Assembly: GCA_029226065.1 (NCBI GenBank)
Contig: JAQXXM010000014.1
Span: 1-35,997 of the forward strand
Direction: 5' to 3'
DNA: 35,997 nt
Source: Clostridiales bacterium
GTDB lineage: Bacteria > Bacillota > Clostridia > UBA1381
Of the stretch, positions 28,167-35,997 are shown one piece after another. The notes under the pieces are model-generated. The model searched no databases. It saw only the letters and a program-made list of their open reading frames with translations, and was not told the DNA's origin. Each line of letters starts with the position of its first letter. Position 1 is the first letter of the stretch. Position numbers and translations under genes: made by a program.

Positions 28167-29357
28167 ATGGCAAGAAGATTTTTTACATCTGAATCAGTTA
28201 CGGAAGGTCATCCCGATAAGATTTGTGATCAGATTTCAGATGCCATATTAGATGAAATTATAAAAAATGATCCTATGGCTCGTGTTGCTTGTGAGACAAC
28301 GTGCACTACGGGTATAGTGTCAATTATGGGTGAAATAACTACAAATTGTTATGTCGATTTTCCAAAGGTTGCAAGACAGGTGGTGCTTGATATAGGTTAT
28401 GACCGTGCAAAGTACGGCTTTGACGGTACAACGTGTGCGGTAGTAACGTCGATAGATGAGCAGTCGCCCGATATTGCACAGGGAGTAAACGAGGGTTATG
28501 AAAACCGTGAAGGCGGTGCAAATGATGATCTTAATGCAACAGGTGCGGGAGATCAGGGTATGATGTTCGGTTATGCGTGCGATGAGACGCCCGAGCTTAT
28601 GCCTATGCCCATTTCGCTTGCACACAAAATGGCAAAGAAGCTTACAGAAGTACGCAAGGAGGGTATACTTGACTATCTTCGCCCTGACGGTAAAACTCAG
28701 GTTACGGTTGAGTATGATGACGGAAAGCCTGTAAGAGTCGATACTGTCGTTGTGTCAAGTCAACATTCTCCTGAGGTTGCGATAGAGAAGCTTCGTGAGG
28801 ATATTGTCCGAGAGGTAATTTTGCCTACAGTTCCGAAAGAGCTTATTGATGACAATACAAAGTATTATATTAACCCTACAGGCAGATTTGTTGTAGGCGG
28901 CCCTAACGGCGACAGCGGCTTGACAGGCAGAAAAATAATCGTTGATACCTATGGCGGTTATGCACGTCACGGCGGCGGTGCGTTCAGCGGTAAGGACCCG
29001 ACTAAGGTTGACAGAAGTGCTGCTTATGCGTCAAGATGGGTTGCCAAAAACGTTGTAGCGGCAGGACTTGCCAAAAAGTGTGAGGTTCAGCTTGCTTATG
29101 CTATAGGCGTTGCAAAGCCTGTATCTGTTATGGTTGATACCTTTGGTACAAACACTGTCGATGAGGAGAAAATAGAAAAGGCAATTGAAAAGGTCTTTGA
29201 CTTAAGACCGTATGCGATAATAGAAAATCTTAAGCTTAGACAGCCTATTTACCGTCAGCTTGCGGCTTATGGACACATGGGACGTGAGGACCTGGGTGTA
29301 GCCTGGGAAAAAACAGACAAAGCAGATGCTTTAAAACAGGCAATTGCCGAACTATAA
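28167..29357 (+). CDS. metK: S-adenosylmethionine synthetase
   Basis: [55 protein letters not shown]. Confidence 0.98.
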   Translation: MARRFFTSESVTEGHPDKICDQISDAILDEIIKNDPMARVACETTCTTGIVSIMGEITTNCYVDFPKVARQVVLDIGYDRAKYGFDGTTCAVVTSIDEQSPDIAQGVNEGYENREGGANDDLNATGAGDQGMMFGYACDETPELMPMPISLAHKMAKKLTEVRKEGILDYLRPDGKTQVTVEYDDGKPVRVDTVVVSSQHSPEVAIEKLREDIVREVILPTVPKELIDDNTKYYINPTGRFVVGGPNGDSGLTGRKIIVDTYGGYARHGGGAFSGKDPTKVDRSAAYASRWVAKNVVAAGLAKKCEVQLAYAIGVAKPVSVMVDTFGTNTVDEEKIEKAIEKVFDLRPYAIIENLKLRQPIYRQLAAYGHMGREDLGVAWEKTDKADALKQAIAEL

Positions 29358-29382
29358 ATAATTAAGGAATAAGGTGAATTAA

Positions 29383-30240
29383 ATGTCAGAAGAATGTAAT
29401 AGCTGTTCATCATGCGGAGAGGGTTGTGAGAGCTGTTCGTCATGCGGTGACGGCTGTGGCTCTTGCGGCGGCGAAAAGCAAAGCTTATTGGTTGAGCAGA
29501 ACTCATTTTCAAATATAAAAAAAGTCATTGCTGTCCTCAGTGGTAAAGGAGGCGTAGGTAAGTCGCTTGTAACATCTCTGATGTCGGTGGCAATGCACAA
29601 GAGAGGTAAAAAAGTTGCTGTACTTGATGCAGACATAACAGGCCCGTCAATTCCGAAAATGTTCGGATTGAAAGAGAAAGCAAAGGCAAGCGAGGTTGGT
29701 ATATTTCCGTCAGAGTCACAGACGGGTATTGAGCTGATGAGCGTAAATCTCTTGCTTGAGGACGAAACAATGCCGGTATTGTGGCGAGGCCCTGTTATTT
29801 CAGGCGTCGTAACGCAGTTTTGGCAGGATGTTATGTGGGGCGATGTGGACTATATGTTTGTAGATATGCCCCCGGGTACGGGAGATGTATCGCTTACTGT
29901 ATTCCAGTCATTGCCGATTGACGGTATAATTGTTGTCACATCACCACAGGAACTTGTGGGAATGATAGTCGAGAAGGCTGTAAATATGGCGAATATGATG
30001 AATGTGCCGATATTGGGCTTGGTTGAAAATATGTCATATTTTGAATGTCCTGACTGCGGTAAAAAGCATCAGATTTTCGGTGAAAGCCATATTGAGGAGA
30101 TTGCAAGTAAGTATAATATAAAAACTATTGCAAAGCTTCCTATACGTCCTGAAATTGCCCAAGCGGCAGATGCAGGCTGTATTGAAAAAGTGGACACAGA
30201 CGATATATCCGTTATGGCAGATATGATAGAAAAGCTATAA
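29383..30240 (+). CDS. Mrp/NBP35-family Fe-S cluster carrier ATPase with duplicated Cys-rich N-terminus
   Basis: GKGGVGKS P-loop, CPDCGKKH, N-terminal CSSCGEGCESCSSCGDGCGSC. Confidence 0.92.
   Translation: MSEECNSCSSCGEGCESCSSCGDGCGSCGGEKQSLLVEQNSFSNIKKVIAVLSGKGGVGKSLVTSLMSVAMHKRGKKVAVLDADITGPSIPKMFGLKEKAKASEVGIFPSESQTGIELMSVNLLLEDETMPVLWRGPVISGVVTQFWQDVMWGDVDYMFVDMPPGTGDVSLTVFQSLPIDGIIVVTSPQELVGMIVEKAVNMANMMNVPILGLVENMSYFECPDCGKKHQIFGESHIEEIASKYNIKTIAKLPIRPEIAQAADAGCIEKVDTDDISVMADMIEKL
29401..29460 (+). repeat. Two tandem 30-bp in-frame units encoding SCSSCG(E/D)GC(E/G)
   Basis: AGCTGTTCATCATGCGGAGAGGGTTGTGAG then AGCTGTTCGTCATGCGGTGACGGCTGTGGC. Confidence 0.85.
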
Positions 30241-30245
30241 TATAT

Positions 30246-30277
30246 AGAAGGTGTGAAATTCACACCTTCTTTTTTGT
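30246..30277 (+). terminator. Terminator of the Mrp gene
   Basis: AGAAGGTGTGAA/TTCACACCTTCT with T-run. Confidence 0.85.
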
Positions 30278-30309
30278 TGATAGGAAATCGAGAAATTTTC
30301 CGTCATATA

Positions 30310-30341
30310 AAAGAAAATCCGCAAAAGTGCGGATTTTCTTT
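30310..30341 (-). terminator. Terminator of the SLH-protein gene (probably bidirectional)
   Basis: AAAGAAAATCCGC...GCGGATTTTCTTT. Confidence 0.8.
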
Positions 30342-30393
30342 AACTCGATTGTGTTCGGGGCGATTTGCAATTATGCTTTTTATCCCCGTGCTA

Positions 30394-33243
30394 TTAATAC
30401 ATTACGATAAATCTTATTGCCGGATCTGCTGTAGATGATGAGTAGTATGATACTACCATAATCTTTGAACATTCTGAGCCGTAGTTTTCGATATCGTAAA
30501 TATCATTGATTGTAAGGTTTTGTGATGAATCGGGAGCTGTTGATACGAACTCCTCTAAATCCTTGTCATATCTTACTATCTTTGTTGAGCTTGTAATATT
30601 GATTGATTCATAGTCCTCTGACGCATCAGGAGCATTCTTTGTTACGTAAAGCTTATTAGGCTCCTCGTCTGTGATTACCTGCAATACGTTGTACATATTA
30701 GCTTCTGTTCTCTTGTTTGTACCTTCTGTATCATTATCATAATACGGTTTAAAGTATCTGAAACCTGTGTTCCAGTCATAATTTCCGCTTGTAAGTACAT
30801 CTGCTATATCGTCATAATCCATTACTATGTCATAGTCCTTAACGTAACCGTCACCGTCATAAGCGAACAATACTACGTCACCCTTACCGATACCTGTTAC
30901 ATCCAAGTCAGCAGCAACTTTCTTTGTTGAAGTTGAGTTCGTCTGATCAAATACAGTAAATGACATCAGTGACTCGCCTGTAGCTGTATCATAAGTATCT
31001 TCTGCATCGTCTAAGAGCAGTGAATACTTTGTATCAATCGTAATCGGTGTACCGCTTTCAATTTCTCTGCCGTATATTACAAGGCATGACGGCTGATTTG
31101 ACTTATTGATGTCAAATGCATCTAAATAGGAAAGCGTATCGCCGCTCTTAAGTGAGCTTGATGATAAAGCAGGCTTAATTGCATACTTGTCTGAGTCTGT
31201 ACGGTCATCGGGTATTACGAACAACGGAGTTGTGCTCTTTATTGAGTACAATGTTGTGCTGCCCGACTTAATTGATGATGATGTTACGCTATAGCTGTCA
31301 GTATCAATATCGTACTTTATAAGCTTTGACGGATCAATGTTCTTGCCGTTATCGGTATCGCTTGTCTGAGCGGTGATAACTGTATCAATCTGACCTGATG
31401 TGTTAAAGCCTACTCTTATAATCTGATGAACGCATCCTGTTTCGTCTGTATCGGGGCAGTAGCCTGTTTCAGCAAGTGCAGATACAACGCCTTCGCCTGA
31501 TTTCTTTGAATCGTTATACTTAACCTTATCAGCAAGCTTGTATGACTTAACCTTGTATGATGTTGATGATGTCAATGCGCTTGTTGATGATGTGCTTGAC
31601 GGAGCAAACAGCTTTAAGTAACAATCCTCGCCCTCTGATACTGTATCAATAACGTATGCATACGGATAATATGTTTCAGATACAGATACTGTACCATACT
31701 GGATAGTACCGAAATCGTCAAGATATGCCTTAAGCTGAACACCTGTACCAAGCTTAGCGTTTTCCTTTTCAACGGCTGTTACTAAGTTGTCTGTGTAGTT
31801 GTATGTTTTATCGCCTATCTTAAGTGTTTTCTTCGTAGTATTGATTGAATCAACCTTACCTGAAACTGTCTTTGATGACGCCTTAACTGTGTAGTATGAA
31901 CCCTCATCATCTGTTGCGACTAATACAACATCATTTGTTGCAATCTTTGTAGGCTCTGCATCTGCACCATCTCTTGTAAGCGTGAAGGTGTAGTCTGTAG
32001 AATCGGGATCAAGTGTTATATAGTCGGCTGTAACAAGCTTGTTTGTCAGTCTGTAGTCTGATGATGTTACGGCTCTCTGTGCTACCATTACCTCATAGTT
32101 ATATATATCAAGCATTGTGTACTTGTCCGATGAATCGTTGCTTACAAGTCTTACTGTGCCGTAGAAATTATCAAGTAGAGCAATCTTGTCTGCTACATCG
32201 CTTTCGGGAACTGCTCTGCCGTTATAACGTACGGACGGGTTTGACTCGAAACGTACTGATGTTGTCTTTGAATCGTCTGCTGTACGGTACTTGATGGTAT
32301 TTCCGCTAACCTCTGAAATATCAGTTGAGTTAAGTGTTATTTCTTTGTTCTTATATACTTCACTGCTGAAATCTACAAGTGACTTATCATCTGAAAGCTT
32401 GTCTCCACGGTAGTATACCTGAACTGTACGGCCAAGGTTTGAAATAAGCTCAGAAATTGCCTTACCGCTTTCTGAGAAGTTAATAACGTGTATCTCGTCC
32501 TTGCTGTCCATAACAGCCATCTCACCGGGGTTAAGAGCTATGTTGCAGTCTGCTGTAGTCGATGACTCAACACCTACAAGAACACCCTTAAGGCTTGATA
32601 CCTTTAAGTAATCGTTAAGAAGTGTCTTTTCTGTTGTTGTGTACTTGCCGTTTACGTAATCAAGCATTTCAACCTCAAGTGCATTGTACATAACCTGTGC
32701 AATTACGGCTCTTGAAGCATTTGCGTTGTATGCAAGGTTTGAAACGTTCTTATTAAGCTCCAGTAACGATGCCTGCTCCTGATAGCCCTTCGGGTATCCG
32801 CCTGACTGTTCTGCATAAGTCTGGTAACCTAATGTACATACAACCATCTTTAGTGCCTGTTCATAAGTAACGGGATCGTCAGGCTTGAATGTTGTATCAT
32901 CAAAACCGTTTATAATACCTAAATCATAAGCTGTCTTGATATTGCCGTTTGCCCAGTGTGTTTGGGGCACATCGTTAAACTGTGTGATAGGTGAATTAAG
33001 GTCGCCAAGACCAAGCATATACACTATCATCTTTGTGAATTCTGCACGGCTGATTTCCTTATCAGGTGCAAATGTGTTATCATCATAACCGTTGATAACC
33101 TTGAGTGTTGACAGTGTTGCGATAGCTTCGTTATAAGGATTTGATGAATCCACATCTGTAAATGCCGCATTTGCCGTAAATGACGGTACCAAAGATGTAA
33201 GAAGCATAGACAACACTATAAGCATTGAAAAACGCTTTTTCAT
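30394..33243 (-). CDS. Secreted S-layer homology (SLH) domain protein; start moved to MKKRFSM
   Basis: Signal peptide MKKRFSMLIVLSMLLTSLVPSFTANA; SLH repeats FTDVDSSNPYNEAIATLSTLKVINGYDDNTFAPDKEISRAEFTKM etc.; RBS aaagga before 33243. Confidence 0.92.
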   Translation of the reverse strand: MKKRFSMLIVLSMLLTSLVPSFTANAAFTDVDSSNPYNEAIATLSTLKVINGYDDNTFAPDKEISRAEFTKMIVYMLGLGDLNSPITQFNDVPQTHWANGNIKTAYDLGIINGFDDTTFKPDDPVTYEQALKMVVCTLGYQTYAEQSGGYPKGYQEQASLLELNKNVSNLAYNANASRAVIAQVMYNALEVEMLDYVNGKYTTTEKTLLNDYLKVSSLKGVLVGVESSTTADCNIALNPGEMAVMDSKDEIHVINFSESGKAISELISNLGRTVQVYYRGDKLSDDKSLVDFSSEVYKNKEITLNSTDISEVSGNTIKYRTADDSKTTSVRFESNPSVRYNGRAVPESDVADKIALLDNFYGTVRLVSNDSSDKYTMLDIYNYEVMVAQRAVTSSDYRLTNKLVTADYITLDPDSTDYTFTLTRDGADAEPTKIATNDVVLVATDDEGSYYTVKASSKTVSGKVDSINTTKKTLKIGDKTYNYTDNLVTAVEKENAKLGTGVQLKAYLDDFGTIQYGTVSVSETYYPYAYVIDTVSEGEDCYLKLFAPSSTSSTSALTSSTSYKVKSYKLADKVKYNDSKKSGEGVVSALAETGYCPDTDETGCVHQIIRVGFNTSGQIDTVITAQTSDTDNGKNIDPSKLIKYDIDTDSYSVTSSSIKSGSTTLYSIKSTTPLFVIPDDRTDSDKYAIKPALSSSSLKSGDTLSYLDAFDINKSNQPSCLVIYGREIESGTPITIDTKYSLLLDDAEDTYDTATGESLMSFTVFDQTNSTSTKKVAADLDVTGIGKGDVVLFAYDGDGYVKDYDIVMDYDDIADVLTSGNYDWNTGFRYFKPYYDNDTEGTNKRTEANMYNVLQVITDEEPNKLYVTKNAPDASEDYESINITSSTKIVRYDKDLEEFVSTAPDSSQNLTINDIYDIENYGSECSKIMVVSYYSSSTADPAIRFIVMY

Positions 33244-33297
33244 TTGAATCATTCCTTTCTTTTTTCGGTATAAATAAATGCATACCATAATAATTGT

Positions 33298-33326
33298 ATT
33301 ATACCATTAAATACGTAATAAGTCAA
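33298..33326 (-). promoter_or_regulatory. Promoter of the SLH-protein gene
   Basis: Minus-strand TTGACT (33326-33321), 17 bp, TGG-TATAAT (33303-33298). Confidence 0.8.
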
Positions 33327-33404
33327 TCTATTTATATATTTCTTTTTTGTTACATTTCATTATTAATAAAATGTTAAGATTTTAAAAAAAAAATTAAATA
33401 TTAG

Positions 33405-33433
33405 TTGAAATAATGCGGGGTTTGTGATAGAAT
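33405..33433 (+). promoter_or_regulatory. ftsH promoter
   Basis: TTGAAA (33405-33410), 17 bp, TGA-TAGAAT (33428-33433). Confidence 0.7.
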
Positions 33434-33475
33434 GTAATGTGTAGATTTATGTATGGCAAAAAGGGGACATATAAA

Positions 33476-35404
33476 ATGGATAACAAGAAAAGAGACAACA
33501 AGATACCGCCTACGAAAAATCCGTTGCTGATTTTTTTAGTGCTGTCTATCGTTGCGACCATTGCACTGAATTTTATAACAAGCCTGATGCTTTCGCCAAA
33601 AAAAGAGGAGATAAGCTATAATGAATTTCTAAAGCTTGTTGACAAGGGCAAGGTAGATGAGGTGGTATTTGAGAACGATAAAATCACCATATACGGCAAG
33701 GCGGATAAAAATAAAGAAACTGATGTCAGTATATTCGGTATTGGGTTTATGGGTGAGGATGAGCCTGAAAGACCGATTTATTATACAGGCTATATCAATG
33801 ATGAAAGAATACTTGACAAGCTCGATGAGAAAGGCATAAAATACAGCACTCCTGTAGAGCTTAACAGCCCTGTTCTGAACTTCCTTATGACGTGGATAGT
33901 ACCGCTTTTGTTTATGTATCTCATTATAATACTGTTTTCACGTATGCTTTCCAAGAAAATGGGCGGTAGCGGCGGTATTATGGGTATCGGTCAATCCAAC
34001 GCCAAAATGTACAATGTTGAAAATAAGACGGGCATAACGTTTAAGGACGTTGCAGGTCAGGAGGAGGCGAAGGAGTCCTTAGACGAAATAGTCGATTTCC
34101 TTCACAACCCGTCAAAATACACAGCAATCGGTGCAAAACAGCCAAAGGGAGCACTCCTTGTAGGTCCTCCCGGAACAGGTAAGACACTTCTTGCAAAGGC
34201 GGTGGCAGGTGAGGCAAATGTTCCGTTTTTCTCACTGTCAGGCTCGGAGTTTGTTGAGATGTTCGTGGGAGTTGGTGCATCACGTGTTCGTGATTTATTT
34301 AAGCAGGCAAACGCAAAAGCACCGTGTATCATATTTATTGACGAAATAGATGCAATCGGTAAGTCACGTGATAATCAGATGTCAACTAATGATGAGCGTG
34401 AACAGACACTCAATCAGCTGTTATCCGAAATGGACGGCTTTGACACATCAAAGGGACTTGTGGTGCTGGCGGCAACAAACCGCCCTGAAATTCTTGACAA
34501 GGCACTGCTCCGCCCGGGCAGATTTGACAGACGTATTATAGTTGAAAAGCCTGATTTGAAGGGTAGAGAGGATATACTGAAGGTTCATATAAAGAATGTC
34601 AAGACTGCACCCGACATTGACTTGCACGCTATGGCACTTGCAACAAGCGGCGCTGTTGGAGCTGATCTTGCCAATATGGTAAACGAGGCGGCACTGCGTG
34701 CGGTGCGTTTTAAGCGTAATGCTGTTACTCAAGAGGATTTAATGGACTCTGTTGAGGTGATTATAGCAGGTAAGGAGAAAAAGGACAGAATTCTGTCAAA
34801 AGAGGAGAAACGCATAGTTGCGTTCCACGAGGTAGGGCATGCGCTTGCAACGGCTCTTCAGAAAAATACTCAGCCTGTACAGAAGATTACCATTGTACCG
34901 AGGACTATGGGTGCTTTGGGATATACTATGCAGATGCCCGATAAAGAGGAAAAGTATCTCAACAGCAAGAACGAAATTCTTGACCAGATTACAGTATTCT
35001 TAGCGGGACGTGCGGCAGAGGAGATAGTGTTTGATACACAGACAACAGGCGCATCAAACGATATTGAACGTGCAACGGAAATGGCGCGGAGTATGATTAC
35101 AATGTATGGTATGTCGGATCGTTTCGGTCTTGTTGGACTTGAAAGTCTCCAAAACCGTTACCTTGACGGCAGGACTGTTGCAAACTGCTCCGAGGAGACT
35201 CGCACTGCAATCGACAACGAGGTTGTGGATATTATGAAAAAGCGTTATGAGGTTGCAAAACAGCTTCTTACTGATAACCGTGACGCACTTGATGAGATTT
35301 CCGAGTTTTTGATTGAAAAGGAAACGATAACGGGTGACGAGTTTATGGAGATATTCGACAATGTACGTAACTCACGCAATGCACAGATGGAAATAGAAGA
35401 ATAA
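33476..35404 (+). CDS. ftsH: ATP-dependent zinc metalloprotease FtsH (start moved to MDNKKRDN)
   Basis: [23 protein letters not shown] zinc motif, two N-terminal TMs; RBS aagggg before 33476. Confidence 0.97.
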   Translation: MDNKKRDNKIPPTKNPLLIFLVLSIVATIALNFITSLMLSPKKEEISYNEFLKLVDKGKVDEVVFENDKITIYGKADKNKETDVSIFGIGFMGEDEPERPIYYTGYINDERILDKLDEKGIKYSTPVELNSPVLNFLMTWIVPLLFMYLIIILFSRMLSKKMGGSGGIMGIGQSNAKMYNVENKTGITFKDVAGQEEAKESLDEIVDFLHNPSKYTAIGAKQPKGALLVGPPGTGKTLLAKAVAGEANVPFFSLSGSEFVEMFVGVGASRVRDLFKQANAKAPCIIFIDEIDAIGKSRDNQMSTNDEREQTLNQLLSEMDGFDTSKGLVVLAATNRPEILDKALLRPGRFDRRIIVEKPDLKGREDILKVHIKNVKTAPDIDLHAMALATSGAVGADLANMVNEAALRAVRFKRNAVTQEDLMDSVEVIIAGKEKKDRILSKEEKRIVAFHEVGHALATALQKNTQPVQKITIVPRTMGALGYTMQMPDKEEKYLNSKNEILDQITVFLAGRAAEEIVFDTQTTGASNDIERATEMARSMITMYGMSDRFGLVGLESLQNRYLDGRTVANCSEETRTAIDNEVVDIMKKRYEVAKQLLTDNRDALDEISEFLIEKETITGDEFMEIFDNVRNSRNAQMEIEE

Positions 35405-35410
35405 TATGCA

Positions 35411-35454
35411 TACTACAAAAGGGATTTTCAGCTTTGAAAGTCCCTTTTGTGGTA
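35411..35454 (+). terminator. Terminator-like hairpin downstream of ftsH
   Basis: TACTACAAAAGGGA...TCCCTTTTGTGGTA inverted repeat. Confidence 0.65.
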
Positions 35455-35543
35455 TGACGGGGCTGAAAATCGGAAAATATGTCATAATTTTAGACCAATA
35501 TCATATATTGAAAATGTAATTTGTTTTCGTTGGGGGCTTGGAT

Positions 35544-35696
35544 ATGAAAAAGATACTGATTTCGCTGTTAGTTTCGCTCTTTATAATGATGGGTATACCA
35601 TACATCATAGTTGAGCTTGCCCGCCCTTCCCAAAATGCCGCGTCCACAGAGCCTGTAGCACCTACAGAAACTGTTACGCCAACACCTGATGTATAA
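35544..35696 (+). CDS. 50-aa membrane-anchored small protein MKKILISLLVSLFIMMGIPYIIVELARPSQNAASTEPVAPTETVTPTPDV
   Basis: ATG with ggggg-type SD upstream, N-terminal TM, Thr/Pro-rich tail; not in ORF track because of length. Confidence 0.55.
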   Translation: MKKILISLLVSLFIMMGIPYIIVELARPSQNAASTEPVAPTETVTPTPDV

Positions 35697-35701
35697 TATG
35701 A

Positions 35702-35843
35702 CAGTTCTGCTGCCTGTATAAACGCTGTAGTGCCTGACACGTTTAGTGAGAATAGGGATACCGCACTGATTGTTAGCAGTTCTGTTTCCTGCGCGAACGA
35801 TGTAGCACTTGATGCGTTTAGTGAGCGTAGGAACAGAACTGCA
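35702..35843. repeat. Two diverged tandem units, period 75 bp
   Basis: CAGTTCTGnnnCCTGnnnnAACGnTGTAGnnCnTGAnnCGTTTAGTGAGnnTAGGnAnA at 35702 and 35777. Confidence 0.8.
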
Positions 35844-35861
35844 TATAATAACATCAAAAAA

Positions 35862-35890
35862 AGCCGATGCGAACGCATCAGCCTTTTTAG
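35862..35890. terminator. Bidirectional terminator
   Basis: AAAAAAAGCcGATGC-gaac-GCATCaGCcTTTTT. Confidence 0.75.
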
Positions 35891-35903
35891 AATACAACGT
35901 TAA

Positions 35904-35997
35904 TTAGTTAGCTGTTAAAACCACAAGCACGATAGTTGTTATAAGGAACAACACAGATATTGTACTTGTAAGTCTTGTCTGCATTTTTTCCTTTGTG
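35904..35997 (-). CDS. C-terminal part of a small membrane protein running off the window (TKEKMQTRLTSTISVLFLITTIVLVVLTAN*), possibly SecG
   Basis: Minus-strand frame open to window edge, terminal TM helix; followed by terminator 35862-35890; SecG assignment is a guess from size and shape. Confidence 0.45.
   Translation of the reverse strand, partial: TKEKMQTRLTSTISVLFLITTIVLVVLTAN

Noticed and set aside
34826-34840. FtsH zinc motif HEVGH instead of HEAGH
   Set aside because: HExxH is preserved and the variant is, to my knowledge, common in clostridial FtsH; not unusual.
1-35997. CRISPR array, prophage, transposase or restriction/defence genes
   Set aside because: No regularly spaced repeat array, integrase, transposase or defence-family motif was recognised in any supplied frame.

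Overview
The window is a mostly housekeeping chromosomal segment from a low-to-mid GC Firmicute, probably clostridial (inferred from gene content and order). Its backbone is the conserved translation block rimP-nusA-ylxR-ylxQ(L7Ae)-infB-rbfA-nrnA-like-truB-ribF, followed by pth-mfd-peptidylprolyl isomerase, gyrA and ppiB. Convergent glyS, a membrane GT2 glycosyltransferase, metK, an Mrp/NBP35 ATPase, a large S-layer-homology protein and ftsH come after that. The left end carries kdgK, a tRNA-Leu(UAA), a divergent archaeal-type AspRS paralog, a VanW protein, a YkgJ-like Cys-cluster protein, a methionine-gamma-lyase-family PLP enzyme and an LCP-family protein. The strongest undescribed-looking system is a compact locus at about 1310-1595 with the full architecture of a type I toxin-antitoxin module. 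It has a 25-aa hydrophobic/basic peptide absent from the ORF track, a perfect sigmaA promoter, an SD-sequestering hairpin, a convergent antisense promoter, a shared bidirectional terminator and matching short repeats in both RNAs. It lies between two diverged copies of the kdgK 3' end and terminator. Other items worth a second look are two structured leaders (gyrA and the PLP-enzyme gene) flanked by duplicated -10 regions, a rimP-nusA leader hairpin, an AspRS paralog with a substituted motif 2, a 75-nt tandem hairpin repeat near the right edge, and a duplicated Cys-rich Mrp N-terminus. All calls come from reading the sequence; no database search or folding program was run.
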